From Leptospira sp. (lineage in GTDB: Bacteria; Spirochaetota; Leptospiria; Leptospirales; Leptospiraceae): a DNA stretch of 64,000 nucleotides. Of this stretch, positions 19,501 to 28,485 are shown in pieces; within the stretch, counting starts at the first letter, position 1, and each line of letters opens with the position of its first letter. The stretch covers positions 1 through 64,000 of the forward strand of contig JACVCB010000017.1 in NCBI GenBank assembly GCA_016742255.1. Reading direction: 5' to 3'. Made by a program: the position numbers and the translations under genes. The notes under the pieces were generated by a model. It did not search any database, was not told the origin of the DNA, and worked only from the letters and a program-made list of their open reading frames with translations.

Positions 19501-20169
19501 TTTTGCGTCTTTTGCAGACTTAAGTTCTGGATTTAATTTTTCAGCTTTTGCAAAATAACTCTCAGCTTCATCATATCGTTTTAGTTCTAAACAAACATCA
19601 CCTAATTGATTGAGTAATTCAATCGGATATGGGAAATCTTTTTTATCTTCTAATGACTTCAAAGTGACCAAACTTTCTTGGTAACGACCTAAGTTTTTTA
19701 ATAAAAGTCCGGTTTTGTATGTGTAAATGGATTCTTCTGGTCTTAGTTTATTGAGAGTTTGATACGTATTGAGTGCAGCTTCATTCTCACCTAAAGTAGA
19801 TTGAACTGTTCCCAGTCCGATAAGGATTTTCTCATTTTGAGGGTCTAAATTATTCCCTTTTTCATACGCAGATTTGGCATTTTCATATTCACCTAACTGG
19901 TAATAGGATGCACCAAGTAACGCATACCCTTCAACAAGTTCAAATGTTTGGATCGAAGATTTTGCTTTTTCTAAGGCAACATCAATGTTTCCTTTTTGGA
20001 ATTCATTACTTCCATCAGCGATAAGAGTTCTAGCTTCTTCGATTTTTTGTCGATCTGAAGCATTTGATTTTTCTACAACAGAATCTTTTACAGTGACAGA
20101 CTGAAAATCACGAGACCTACAACCAATAAATGTGACGAGTAAAACGGATACAACAATCAATTGTTTCAT
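16576..20169 (-). CDS. large TPR-repeat lipoprotein with C-terminal propeller-like domain
   Basis: An 1197-residue protein. The N-terminus (MKQLIVVSVLLVTFIGCRSR) is a lipoprotein signal with Cys17 as the probable lipidated residue. Residues about 35-860 are a long row of tetratricopeptide repeats (for example YALLGASYYQLGEYENAKSA). From about residue 893 to the end the sequence becomes beta-rich, with NRIIVNYGTAIVGYDRITKE, similar to a PQQ/WD-type propeller. It probably forms an envelope scaffold. Its start overlaps the PEGA gene stop by four bases (ATGA), indicating translational coupling. Confidence 0.85.
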   Translation of the reverse strand: MKQLIVVSVLLVTFIGCRSRDFQSVTVKDSVVEKSNASDRQKIEEARTLIADGSNEFQKGNIDVALEKAKSSIQTFELVEGYALLGASYYQLGEYENAKSAYEKGNNLDPQNEKILIGLGTVQSTLGENEAALNTYQTLNKLRPEESIYTYKTGLLLKNLGRYQESLVTLKSLEDKKDFPYPIELLNQLGDVCLELKRYDEAESYFAKAEKLNPELKSAKDAKLSTKIASLIQRGNDFLNKKNYAEATNEFKKASELQPQNASVWSFLGNAQLLNGKLKESEESFKKSISLSDTNANAYVGLCNVLIQTHNYSDCLKTSKQALQKVPKNAEIRNKQGICEWKWGEVKKATLSFQDASAWDPNFIEPKMNLAYVLIDSGRFDEALDVLKKAETHPKAKKEDIRKAKVLAESQKFIASGDAFLRQGKRKQAFDEYGKAMGVNPENPAVQNAFGRGYFAFSEYKKAEGSYLEAYRLDNANPGALQGLARVYAKTGESKKEKEYIKKLETLSATDPFSAITLGRIAEDASKWDEAESIYMGIKKKFPGNEAVDYRLGSLYYKRAVEENTKENYTKANEFIQKSKKYTKDIPELIETEKTVSENSRFAEILPLVKEGNTLFNRKKFIEAVTPYQKAYDRVPKASLLVKIAECYIEKGEEEKGLSILENAVKSNKENAISFKEGIYSFYYKKGELKRAEDGFYDILREKPDSYYAYYMLGLVTMKRKNYEAAIGEFDKAILVNPNFAPSNVAKGLAYYKLNQMDAAKREFEKARAKDSEFGLSSYNLAIAYFNEDLTNEAKSILESIRKSDPDFMDGEIQLAYIYFKENKLDEAEKTIDRVLKEEPSAEAMFAQFRILDAKQKQSPSEKTKSKRNAVKEKILREYGETKYARLLPSDALDDEPLHVTDLNLSGTPVSTPIVYPNRIIVNYGTAIVGYDRITKELVWKQYTSTPFQLLVAGKELVGISNDTATKIYPESGKMSFKKQVLAGWKVKQGSADNNGFFLLLEKDKSPNRKLVRTNPNLEIQEEWNGNDFVGFSLNGEGKLFVIRDTKKDFLVQVFSPSVPNEKESKISLPIAKKDTKESANFLGCLEESCLVQLGGQIYEGTEKAKLYAIGKTESVRSVLKNPDSLLVNTENTTYLWKGGSKWKDSYQIEGDFYYPMDGLVVEGRSKELVIIKGKEKTPVPWKGDRDGLRISTVTVD

Positions 20170-21779
20170 TTTTGGAACCTTTGTTCAAACTTAACCATGT
20201 CTGGGTACTGGATTTTTAATCCTCTGAGTGGGACTCCCACCAAAGGGGCATTATGTGGAGTGAGAACACCTATATTCCAAAATGTTTCAAAATTCCAAGG
20301 AAATTCCTCAACCATTTTGTTACCCAAATACAAACGTATCATTTTTTTCTCAATATCAGTTGTGAACTTTATGCTACGGCCTTTGAGTTCATCTTCCTTA
20401 TTCCATCGATATGAGGAACGAACTGGTGCTTCTGATTCAGATTGTGAGAACTTCACGATATGAAAATCAGTTTGGTCTACATACACTAAAATCGAGTTTT
20501 GAGAATGGTCATGGATTGAAAGCCCAAGCGCACCATTGTATTCTTTTTTTAAATCTAGTATGAGTTCAACTTCAAGGTAATCAGGAATGAGGTCTTCAGA
20601 AAAAACTCCATACCAACCCTTCGGTAATTCTTTGTTTTTTGCAAATGTCAATTTGCCTGGAAATGTTGCAGAGAAGTTAGGTGAAGGTGTTGACAGGTTC
20701 CAAAATTCTTCAGATTCCCAACCCACTCCATCTTCCAAAGAAATTGGTAAAGCAATTGATGTAATTTGTTTTGGTCGAATTTTGATTCCTGCCTTTGCAT
20801 ATTCAAAATGGGAATCTGTTGTGGTACGAATGAATTGGACCGGATAACTTCCGTAAGGAACTCCTGATTCAGCATATTGTGTTTTACCTTTTTTTTGTCC
20901 ATCAATGACAACATCAAGCCCAGGAGGGAAACTAGAAACAACGACAGTTCCTTGGGAAATATCATCATTCCATTCTTGGAATACTCTTGTTGTTTTCCCT
21001 GCACGAACTAAGATGTTTCGTTTTACTTGGTCTTTACCAGGTTTTGCAAATGAAAGTGTATGTTTTCCATTGATCAGTGTGTAATTGAGTAAAGGTGCTT
21101 TTCCCACTTCGACCCCATCCAGATAAATGGTTGTGCCGGGAGATGTAGAAAAAACAGAAACTTTCCCTTGTAAGGAAGATGTAAAATAATTTCGTAATTC
21201 ATCAACAGAAGGAGAAGAAACCTCTAGAAAATAAGCAGGAACAAACTCTGTTAAAGGGAGGAGGTGTTTTTTTCCATGAAAGACATCGAAGGACTTTGTT
21301 GATTTGGTTTTTGGTTCTTTTTCTTCTTGGTAAACAAAAACCGCCTTACCAAAGTTTTGTGAAAGAACAGGGTCTTTGTATTGGACGTCCACTGTCATTC
21401 GATCCGCAGATTTGGAAAGACTGAGTTCCAAAATGATATCAATATCATTCAACTCAAAAAACTTGGGATCTTGTTTGATCGGGGCTTTTTGGTATGTACC
21501 CAATTTGGAATGAGGGAAGAGGATTTTTTCTTCTATGAGGGCTAAGTCAGATGGAGAAAACCCCTCTGGAATTTGTTTCCAGAGGAGAGTGAAACTTGGG
21601 GTTGATTTATTTACCAGTCGTTCTCTGTAATCTCTACCCGAAGGAAGGGGTTCAGACTCTCCAAGATCTGGAGTGACAAACTTAGGTTTTGTAAAACTTC
21701 GATTGAGTGTTTCGATCTTTGTGACCGAAGAACAATAACCGACTAAAAAACAAAGGACCGGTAAATAAACATATCTCAT
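20166..21779 (-). CDS. PEGA-domain lipoprotein
   Basis: The 537-residue protein has a lipoprotein signal (MRYVYLPVLCFLVGYCSS). Two PEGA-type beta domains follow one another: VFSTSPGTTIYLDGVEVGKA and VVSSFPPGLDVVIDGQKKGK. The C-terminal third (GALGLSIHDHSQNSILVYVD) looks like a jelly-roll (concanavalin-like) domain. PEGA domains are found in S-layer and envelope proteins and are thought to mediate surface binding. It sits between a FecR-domain and a TPR lipoprotein, overlapping both by four bases, so the three proteins probably work together in the envelope. Confidence 0.85.
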   Translation of the reverse strand: MRYVYLPVLCFLVGYCSSVTKIETLNRSFTKPKFVTPDLGESEPLPSGRDYRERLVNKSTPSFTLLWKQIPEGFSPSDLALIEEKILFPHSKLGTYQKAPIKQDPKFFELNDIDIILELSLSKSADRMTVDVQYKDPVLSQNFGKAVFVYQEEKEPKTKSTKSFDVFHGKKHLLPLTEFVPAYFLEVSSPSVDELRNYFTSSLQGKVSVFSTSPGTTIYLDGVEVGKAPLLNYTLINGKHTLSFAKPGKDQVKRNILVRAGKTTRVFQEWNDDISQGTVVVSSFPPGLDVVIDGQKKGKTQYAESGVPYGSYPVQFIRTTTDSHFEYAKAGIKIRPKQITSIALPISLEDGVGWESEEFWNLSTPSPNFSATFPGKLTFAKNKELPKGWYGVFSEDLIPDYLEVELILDLKKEYNGALGLSIHDHSQNSILVYVDQTDFHIVKFSQSESEAPVRSSYRWNKEDELKGRSIKFTTDIEKKMIRLYLGNKMVEEFPWNFETFWNIGVLTPHNAPLVGVPLRGLKIQYPDMVKFEQRFQK

Positions 21780-22747
21780 TTCGTCTTATCAAAACTCTCT
21801 TTTGGAGCTAATTTTAGTGAATCTTTTTGCACATCTTTTTTGATGTATTTAGAATCTTCAATTGATTTTGCAGTAGTGATCACTTCATCTGACTTTGATT
21901 TGGTGATTTCACGAGTTTTTGCTGCTTTTTCTAATTCTTCGACAGAAGAACCTAGGTTCATCTTTTGAAGTTCTTCATTGTTTGATTTGAGTTCATTTGC
22001 AAGAGACTCAAACTGTAACATTTTTGTGTTTTCAAACACTAACATTTCTTTCATTTCACCTAAGGATTGTTTGTCCATTGGTTTGATCATTTTATCAGAA
22101 AGTTTTGTGTCAGAAGCCACTTCAGCTGACTTTTGTTTGTCGACTACGATTTCATTATCAGAGTTTGATTTACGGATCGCAACCGCACCATCAAGAACCG
22201 TATACTTTACAACACAATTTGAGGATCCACATCCTACGTTTCCACCTTTAGCAGAAGGATTTTCTACATTAGTAAGGAAGATCGTTCCACGAACACCCGC
22301 GATTGACGTTGGAGTCACAACACTGAAAGATTCTGTTTTTCTTTCTTTACGAAGAACAGTTACTAGTTTTCCGTATTGCATGTTCACTTCTGTTTCACGC
22401 GTTCCATCGTTTGCAGCAAATGCTTGGCTTACACTGAGTGAAGTATTTTTGTTTAGTTTGAGAACACCGTCTTCACCTACCAAAAGTTCAACAGATCCAT
22501 TTTCACCTGTAACAATTGTGTCTTGTGAAGTTAATGTATCACCTAAGCTTGGTTTGATTTGCCCATTTTCTCTTAATACGACTACATCACCTTTTACAAA
22601 GGCAATGATCACATTACTAGCTGGTTGGTTTTTATCTGTAACGTTTGTTACAGTCTCTTTTGAGTCTTTTTGGCAAGCTACGGCAAACATGGCAAAAATC
22701 GCCACAAATCCCAAAACCGACAATTTTTGTATGATTGTACGTTTCAT
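21776..22747 (-). CDS. FecR-domain lipoprotein
   Basis: The ATG at 22747 is chosen because GGAGGAAGG precedes it and the product begins with a lipoprotein signal ending FAMFAVAC. The 323-residue protein carries a FecR domain: AFVKGDVVVLRENGQ, TIVTGENGSVELLVGEDG and VVTPTSIAGVRGTIFL. FecR proteins can transmit signals to sigma factors, but in Leptospira many appear as stand-alone envelope proteins. The C-terminal ~100 residues are charged and probably coiled coil. It is the first gene of a three-gene coupled set and follows rsgA by 65 bp. Confidence 0.87.
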   Translation of the reverse strand: MKRTIIQKLSVLGFVAIFAMFAVACQKDSKETVTNVTDKNQPASNVIIAFVKGDVVVLRENGQIKPSLGDTLTSQDTIVTGENGSVELLVGEDGVLKLNKNTSLSVSQAFAANDGTRETEVNMQYGKLVTVLRKERKTESFSVVTPTSIAGVRGTIFLTNVENPSAKGGNVGCGSSNCVVKYTVLDGAVAIRKSNSDNEIVVDKQKSAEVASDTKLSDKMIKPMDKQSLGEMKEMLVFENTKMLQFESLANELKSNNEELQKMNLGSSVEELEKAAKTREITKSKSDEVITTAKSIEDSKYIKKDVQKDSLKLAPKESFDKTK

Positions 22748-22812
22748 ATTCCTTCCTCCGGAAATAACATTCTTAAAATAGATAACAACTGAAGCCTTGG
22801 CAACTCTTTTCC

Positions 22813-23766
22813 CTAATATCTTTTTGTGACAGCTTTTGACCAATGGTCCCTGCGGGTCACACGGTAGGGGTTCTCCAAACTTTCGATCATGGATTCGAGG
22901 CTCTTTTTTCGGGTTTCGTCCATGGTTTCATTCATGTATTTACGCATTGGACACTCAGAACCCAGTTCACAGCAATAAATTTCCTGACAACTTTCCTTTA
23001 CTTTGCGTAATTCAGGAAAACTTTCCCAAAGTTCGATTGGAGTGAGGTGCAAAATCCCCCATTCTTTGACGCCTGGGGAGTCGATGAGGACGGTATTTCC
23101 TTCCAAAAATAGAGCAAAGGAATTGGTGGTGGTGTGTTTTCCTTTTTTTGTAGAACCACTTACCAAATTGGTTCGTTGAACGGTTTTTTGGTGGAGGTGG
23201 TTCATGAGAGTGGATTTGCCCACACCTGAGTTTCCACAGAGGAACGTACGTTTGCCTTTAATTTTTTCCCATAGAGGTAGGATCGATTCTTCAGAAAGAA
23301 GGGATACACTCATGACATCATAACCTAACTCTCTATAGTAGGTTTCTCTATCTGTAATCTCTTCTTCAGAAACAAGATCCTTTTTTGTAAAAATGATCAG
23401 AGGTGGAATTTCTGTATGATAGGAAGCAGCGAGTAGTCTGTCTATAAACCCTGGTTTTGTCTCTGGGTCTTTACAAGAAGCAAGGATTGCCACTTGGTCT
23501 AAATTTGCACATAACACATGACTGTCGCCTTTATCACTTTTGCGAGTGAGGTAGTTTTTACGTTCCAATCGTTCTGAGATGACCCACTCTTCCCCCGACG
23601 ATTTTTCGGCTAGAATCATGTCACCGACCACGAAGGGATGGCGTTCGTTTGAATTTTTAAGGCGGAGTTTCCCTTTGAGTACAGCTAGGGCATAGGAAGT
23701 GGCCTCTGAATAAATTTCATAATAGGCACCAAAGATACGTGCGATTGTAAATAGTTCTTTACCCAA
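22813..23766 (-). CDS. rsgA: small ribosomal subunit biogenesis GTPase RsgA
   Basis: RsgA is a circularly permuted GTPase that helps late 30S subunit maturation. The 317-residue protein has an N-terminal OB domain (YALAVLKGKLRLKN), then GTPase motifs in permuted order: G4 FTKKDL, G1 GNSGVGKSTLMNHL, G2 KKGKHTTTN and G3 DSPGVKEW. The C-terminal zinc-binding element is the Cys-rich CQEIYCCELGSECPM. These features fit the family well. It starts with ATG at 23766 and is divergent from the histidine kinase gene. Confidence 0.92.
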   Translation of the reverse strand: MGKELFTIARIFGAYYEIYSEATSYALAVLKGKLRLKNSNERHPFVVGDMILAEKSSGEEWVISERLERKNYLTRKSDKGDSHVLCANLDQVAILASCKDPETKPGFIDRLLAASYHTEIPPLIIFTKKDLVSEEEITDRETYYRELGYDVMSVSLLSEESILPLWEKIKGKRTFLCGNSGVGKSTLMNHLHQKTVQRTNLVSGSTKKGKHTTTNSFALFLEGNTVLIDSPGVKEWGILHLTPIELWESFPELRKVKESCQEIYCCELGSECPMRKYMNETMDETRKKSLESMIESLENPYRVTRRDHWSKAVTKRY

Positions 23767-23815
23767 GTGGATTCAACACCAAAATATTCTAGTTCGTACA
23801 TTGTATACAATCGAC

Positions 23816-25642
23816 ATGCAAATACAAGTTTTCTTTCGTACTTTCATCATTCTAACATCCAGTTTTGGATGGTTTGCCTTTGCTTATGGATTAAGCAAAA
23901 TCCAATCTTCTCCTTTCTTATCCTTGGTTGCGGTTGGTATGGGTTGTTTCAGTTTCACTCTCTTTTTCTTTATCCCTCGTATGAATCAATCGCAAGGTGA
24001 AGAAAAACCAAAAAAACGAGATGAACTCGTTCAAAACCTCTTTGCCTTAGAGAAATTCAAGGAAGAACTGATCTCGTTTAATGATCCAGACCAAATTAGT
24101 GAAACCATTAGCCAATTTTTAGCTTCTAAAATTCCTGCAGAGTTTGTGCAAGTGTACACATGGGATGAAAAGGAAGGCCAATTTAGACCAAGACCTTTCT
24201 TAACATCCAAAGACCACCAACATTCTGACTTACCATCCATTCCTGTTTTTAATCCATTTTTGCTTTGGCTATCCGAACGAGAAGGGATTCATATCAAAGA
24301 AAATTTTATCCAATATGTATCCCCAAGTCATGAAAAAATTGCAAAGGAAGCATTACATTTTTTTAGCGATACTCGTTCTGAATTGGTAGCGACTCTTTCG
24401 ATTAAATCAAGTTTGGTGGGTTTTATCTTACTTGGAAAACACAAAGAAGGGAAAATTTACGATTTAGAAGAAATTGAAATCATTTTAGATATCCTTTCGG
24501 TTTCACTCATGTCCCTTTCCAATTCTATGATTTACCAACAGTTGCTAAACTTAACTGAAACCTTGGAAGCAAAGGTAAGAGAAAGAACAAAGGAGTTAGA
24601 AGAAACACAAGCCCATCTTGTCCAATCGGAAAAAATGGCTTCTCTTGGGGTGATGGTAGCAGGAATTGCTCATGAAATCAACACACCAGCTGCCGTCATC
24701 AATGGTGCCGCAGACAATCTGGATGCCAATCTGGTTTTCGTCTTATCCCACTTAGGTGATATTACACACCTCATTCAAAATCCTGATTTTCGTTCTTTGT
24801 ATTTGGATATCTTATTCAGTTTTGTCAAAGAAGATCCCAATACTAAAATTGATCCAAAAGACAAATTCAAACTGAAAAAAGAAACCAAACTCAAGTTCAT
24901 ACATGATGGGATGCCAGAAAACGATGCTACTGATCTTGCAACCTTTCTCATCGATCACCACCTCATGCATATGCAAGAAGAATTATTACGTATTTGGAAA
25001 TCGGGCGGAAAAGAAACCTTTGAGATGTTAAAGAACACGTTAAGCCTACAACGTAATATCAAAAATATCAAATATGCGATTCGTAATATTGTTAGGATCG
25101 TGAAAGCTTTAAAATACTATTCCCATCTAGGCCAAAATTCATACGAAGTATCAGACATACATGAAGGACTTGAAAACACACTGGTGATTATGCAAAACCA
25201 AATCAAACATGGTGTGGAAATTGAACGTAATTATGGAACGATCCCTCTTGTTCGGTGTAATTTGGATGAACTCAACCAGGTTTGGACAAATCTCATCACC
25301 AATGCCATCCATGCGATGAAAAAAGTCGAACACCCAAAACTCATTATTTCTTCCAGAAGGATTGGAGAAGAATATGTGATGGTTAGTTTTGAAGACAATG
25401 GATCAGGGATTCCCACTGAAATTAAAGACAAAATTTGGGATCCATTTTTTACAACAAAAGACCAAGGCGAAGGAACAGGTCTTGGGCTTGGGATTGTGAA
25501 AGGAATCATCGAAAAACACAAAGGAAGGATTGAAGTGGAATCGTCCCCCGGTAGAACATTATTTATGGTCTACTTACCGTTAGTGGGTCCAGGTGATGTA
25601 CCAAATCTCCCTAAAGAAATCTTTAGGGAGGTGAGAGGGTAA
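23816..25642 (+). CDS. membrane histidine kinase with GAF domain and enlarged dimerisation region
   Basis: From the ATG at 23816 the protein has 608 residues: two N-terminal membrane segments, a GAF-like domain (about 75-245), a coiled coil, a HisKA H-box with His286 in GIAHEINTPAAVI, and a HATPase domain with N-box Asn496 (LITNAIHAM), DNGSGIP, FFTTKDQGEGTGLGLGI. The H-to-N-box distance is about 210 residues, roughly twice the usual, because of an extra helical region. No response regulator gene is adjacent. A TTG at 23801 inside the palindrome TTGTATACAA is an alternative start. Confidence 0.87.
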   Translation: MQIQVFFRTFIILTSSFGWFAFAYGLSKIQSSPFLSLVAVGMGCFSFTLFFFIPRMNQSQGEEKPKKRDELVQNLFALEKFKEELISFNDPDQISETISQFLASKIPAEFVQVYTWDEKEGQFRPRPFLTSKDHQHSDLPSIPVFNPFLLWLSEREGIHIKENFIQYVSPSHEKIAKEALHFFSDTRSELVATLSIKSSLVGFILLGKHKEGKIYDLEEIEIILDILSVSLMSLSNSMIYQQLLNLTETLEAKVRERTKELEETQAHLVQSEKMASLGVMVAGIAHEINTPAAVINGAADNLDANLVFVLSHLGDITHLIQNPDFRSLYLDILFSFVKEDPNTKIDPKDKFKLKKETKLKFIHDGMPENDATDLATFLIDHHLMHMQEELLRIWKSGGKETFEMLKNTLSLQRNIKNIKYAIRNIVRIVKALKYYSHLGQNSYEVSDIHEGLENTLVIMQNQIKHGVEIERNYGTIPLVRCNLDELNQVWTNLITNAIHAMKKVEHPKLIISSRRIGEEYVMVSFEDNGSGIPTEIKDKIWDPFFTTKDQGEGTGLGLGIVKGIIEKHKGRIEVESSPGRTLFMVYLPLVGPGDVPNLPKEIFREVRG

Positions 25643-25646
25643 ATTA

Positions 25647-26735
25647 TTACGAAAAAAGAGGACGACTTAAGAGTTTTTCCCAATTTTCCTTTGTGGTTTC
25701 AAAGTTCTTTTTGGAAAGTCCTGCTTCAGTTTGATTCTCAGTTTGTTTTGCTTTGGACCATTTTTGGTATTCTGCGATGGCAGTTTCTCTGAGATGAGCC
25801 AATTGTTCTGACCAAGTTTTTAGTTTTTCTTCACCGAGATTTGCATACAGGTGTAATGTTTCCTTTTCTTTGATAAACATCGTTTTTTGTAAGATCTTTT
25901 CTTCAGAAACTTTTTTCAAATTGTAAGTGAGACCAAAAAAAGAAAGGAATTTGATCATCCATTTGGATGGATCATAATCATACCAACGGATTCCATTGCG
26001 GTAGTCCATTTGGAATTCGTGGTGGAAGTTGTGGTATCCTTCACCAAACGTAAAAAAGGCGATGATCCAATTGTCACGTGCTGTTTGTTCTTTTGAAAAA
26101 GTTCTTTCTCCCCAAACATGGCAAGCACTGTTGATAAAGAAAGTAAACTGGTGAACCACAAACAAACGTAAAAACCCAGCTACAAAAAATCCTTCTAAAA
26201 AGGACCCCCATAACATGGTGATAAGACCTGGCAGGATAAAACACATAAAGATTGAAATCGAATAAAAATGTTTGTGTTGCCAAACCACAAGTGGGTCATT
26301 CATCAAATCTTGTACCCCTTGGCCTACATACTTTCGTTTGCGAAATAACCAACCAATATGAGCATACCAAAACCCTTTTTTAATGGAGTATGGGTCTTTG
26401 TCAGTATCTACAAATTTATGATGGATACGATGGTCTTCACTCCATTCAAGTGCAGTGGATTGAAAGGCAGCAGCACCAAATAATAATAACAAAAGTTTTA
26501 TGGGAGATTTGGCTTCATAGGCTTTGTGAGAAAAAAGTCTGTGGTAACCGACTGTAATCCCCATACCTGTTGCAAAAAAATAAAACAAAAAGAGTGCCCA
26601 AGTTCCTAAATGAATGGATTCATAAAGATACACATAGAGGGTTCCGAAAATACCAACGAGTGGTGATGTGAGTAAAAAAATCGTGGTCACCCAATCGATT
26701 GGGTTTTTGACTTTGATTTCAGCTTGTGTCGTCAT
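25647..26735 (-). CDS. membrane acyl-CoA (delta-9 type) fatty acid desaturase
   Basis: A 362-residue di-iron membrane desaturase that introduces a cis double bond into fatty acyl chains using oxygen. The three histidine boxes are present: HRLFSH, HRIHH and HNFHH, between about four membrane segments. The C-terminal ~70 residues form a charged helical extension (LGEEKLKTWSEQLAHLRETA). The ATG at 26735 has AGGA at good spacing; an ATG at 26753 is possible. The stop codon is five bases from the stop of the convergent histidine kinase gene. Confidence 0.92.
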   Translation of the reverse strand: MTTQAEIKVKNPIDWVTTIFLLTSPLVGIFGTLYVYLYESIHLGTWALFLFYFFATGMGITVGYHRLFSHKAYEAKSPIKLLLLLFGAAAFQSTALEWSEDHRIHHKFVDTDKDPYSIKKGFWYAHIGWLFRKRKYVGQGVQDLMNDPLVVWQHKHFYSISIFMCFILPGLITMLWGSFLEGFFVAGFLRLFVVHQFTFFINSACHVWGERTFSKEQTARDNWIIAFFTFGEGYHNFHHEFQMDYRNGIRWYDYDPSKWMIKFLSFFGLTYNLKKVSEEKILQKTMFIKEKETLHLYANLGEEKLKTWSEQLAHLRETAIAEYQKWSKAKQTENQTEAGLSKKNFETTKENWEKLLSRPLFS

Positions 26736-26792
26736 AGAAAATTCCTGTTCCATGGAGTGGGAGTCCGAAATCAGATTCCGGTTGCAAAAAAA

Positions 26793-27929
26793 ATGAGTAC
26801 AGATCGTTACAAACCAGGAATTTTAGAACAATGGGGGCGCCGAGTTCTCATTTCCTTGCGTACTCTTACGAAAGAACAGAAGTCCGAAGGAGAGAAAGGT
26901 TTTTCGAAGGTTTCGAAACGGCTCCTCTTTTGGGGGAGTTTTTGGTCTTTTTGGATCGGATTTTTCCCTTCCGTTCTCTTTGTGTATCTTTCTGTATATT
27001 TACCTCCTATTTCATACGAATCCTTCTCCAAGGTTTCGTATGAAGGTCTCTTTTGGTTTGTATCCTTACTCACCATCGTGACTGTGATTGAGTTTTACCT
27101 CTTGTTTCGATTGGGGTTCTATCTTTCTTACCAGATGGCAAAGGCAGCTGATGTGGAACTGGCAGACGAACCCGAACTCATCACACCGATTCCTGGGATG
27201 ATGGCACGACTTGTTTTGGAAATCCCTGACCCAAGGATCCGTTTGTATGGAATTGATCCCTATAAACATTTAAACGAGAGAGCATTGTTCTTTCGCACAT
27301 TACTCTATAAAAGTAAGGTTTTCCTTTCCAATATCTTCGCAAAACTAATGTTAAAAGTGATTTTGGGTAGGACAAGTTTACGGTTTCTCATTGAATACAT
27401 CTCAGGTCCCATCACAGGGATTTGGGATGCTGTCACCACCTACATGATTCTTTTTGAACTCCGAAAACGAATCATCACACGAAAATTAGCAGATTCCATT
27501 TTACTCCAAATCAAAGCAAAAAACCGAAATCCAAAACTCATTGAATCGGTGTTACGTACTGTGGCCCTTTCTATAGTCTATACCAAAACCTTCCATCCCA
27601 ATTTTGAATACTTACTCTTTGGGTTACTTGGGCTTTTACCCAAAAGAGCAAATTTACAAAACCTGGATGATTGGGAACATTTTGTTTTGTCGTTACAAGG
27701 TCTTACAACAGAAGAGAAAAAATGGCCAGTATCCATCTTTGCTATTTGTGCCTCCTTTGATGGAAAATTAAATGCAGAAGAGCTTAATGCTTTTGAGGGC
27801 CTCAGTGATCACTCACCTACTTGGATTTTGGAACGTGTACGTTTTTTAAGTGCGACCATCCAAAAAGGAGAACTAACAGAATCTTTCCTTTGGATGGAAA
27901 AAATCCTTCCAAAAGAAGGAAAGACCTAA
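26793..27929 (+). CDS. integral membrane protein of unknown function
   Basis: The 378-residue protein has a basic N-terminal section, two clear membrane segments at about 45-70 and 88-115 (FWIGFFPSVLFVYLSVYL, LFWFVSLLTIVTVIEFYLL), then a mostly soluble part with PIPGMMARLVLEIPDPRIRLYGIDP. LIEYISGPITGIWDAVTTYM may be a further membrane or amphipathic region. The C-terminal ~70 residues (IFAICASFDGKLNAEELNAF) have an acidic loop that recalls TerB/EF-hand-like helices. No family was recognised. The start at 26793 lacks a strong ribosome binding site. It is divergent from the desaturase gene. Confidence 0.65.
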   Translation: MSTDRYKPGILEQWGRRVLISLRTLTKEQKSEGEKGFSKVSKRLLFWGSFWSFWIGFFPSVLFVYLSVYLPPISYESFSKVSYEGLFWFVSLLTIVTVIEFYLLFRLGFYLSYQMAKAADVELADEPELITPIPGMMARLVLEIPDPRIRLYGIDPYKHLNERALFFRTLLYKSKVFLSNIFAKLMLKVILGRTSLRFLIEYISGPITGIWDAVTTYMILFELRKRIITRKLADSILLQIKAKNRNPKLIESVLRTVALSIVYTKTFHPNFEYLLFGLLGLLPKRANLQNLDDWEHFVLSLQGLTTEEKKWPVSIFAICASFDGKLNAEELNAFEGLSDHSPTWILERVRFLSATIQKGELTESFLWMEKILPKEGKT

Positions 27930-27969
27930 GAGACTCATGTTTTAGTCTAATAGAAACATAGGAGAAAAT

Positions 27970-28485
27970 ATGGCTCAAGTAACACTCAAAGGAAATCCCG
28001 TACCTCTCGAAGGATCCATCCCAAAACCAGGAGACAAAGCTCCCGATTTTAAAGTCGCCAAACAAGATTTAAGTGATATATCCTTAAAAGATTTAGCAGG
28101 AAAGGTAAAAATCCTCGTAGCAGTACCGAGCCTTGATACTCCTGTTTGTGCTATCGAAACTAAAAAGTTCAATGAAAAAGTTGCAAAAGAAAATGGAATC
28201 ACAACTCTCATTATTTCTGGTGACCTTCCTTTTGCCATGAAACGTTTTTGTTCCACAGAAGGCATTGATTCAGACAACCTGATCACTGGTTCTCAGTTTA
28301 AAGATTTTTCGTTTTCCAAAAACTACGGAACCCATATCTCTGGTGGTCCACTTGCTGGTCTTTCTGCTAGAGCCGTATTCGTTGTGGATAAAAACGATGT
28401 CGTTCGGTATACGGAACTTGTTCCTGAAATCGGAAGTGAACCAAATTATGACACCGTTCTTGAAGAAGCTAAGAAACTGGTTTAA
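27970..28485 (+). CDS. tpx: thiol peroxidase (atypical 2-Cys peroxiredoxin)
   Basis: Tpx reduces hydrogen peroxide and alkyl hydroperoxides with electrons from thioredoxin. The 171-residue sequence has [11 protein letters not shown], the peroxidatic cysteine motif PSLDTPVC and the resolving cysteine in [11 protein letters not shown], spaced as in Tpx. The cytoplasmic location is inferred from the absence of a signal peptide. ATAGGAGAAAAT directly before the ATG supplies the ribosome binding site. Its 3' end overlaps by 17 bp the 3' end of the convergent SbcC-like gene. Confidence 0.95.
   Translation: MAQVTLKGNPVPLEGSIPKPGDKAPDFKVAKQDLSDISLKDLAGKVKILVAVPSLDTPVCAIETKKFNEKVAKENGITTLIISGDLPFAMKRFCSTEGIDSDNLITGSQFKDFSFSKNYGTHISGGPLAGLSARAVFVVDKNDVVRYTELVPEIGSEPNYDTVLEEAKKLV

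Noticed and set aside
21978..22781. 267-codon open frame on the plus strand
   Set aside because: Antisense to the FecR lipoprotein gene, which has a strong ribosome binding site, signal peptide and domain; the plus-strand product is a low-complexity Ser/Thr/Phe mirror of it.
23801..23810. TTGTATACAA palindrome considered as an operator or leaderless promoter of the histidine kinase
   Set aside because: A 10-bp AT-rich palindrome occurs often by chance in such DNA, no good -35 fits it, and a start at or beyond the ATG would result.
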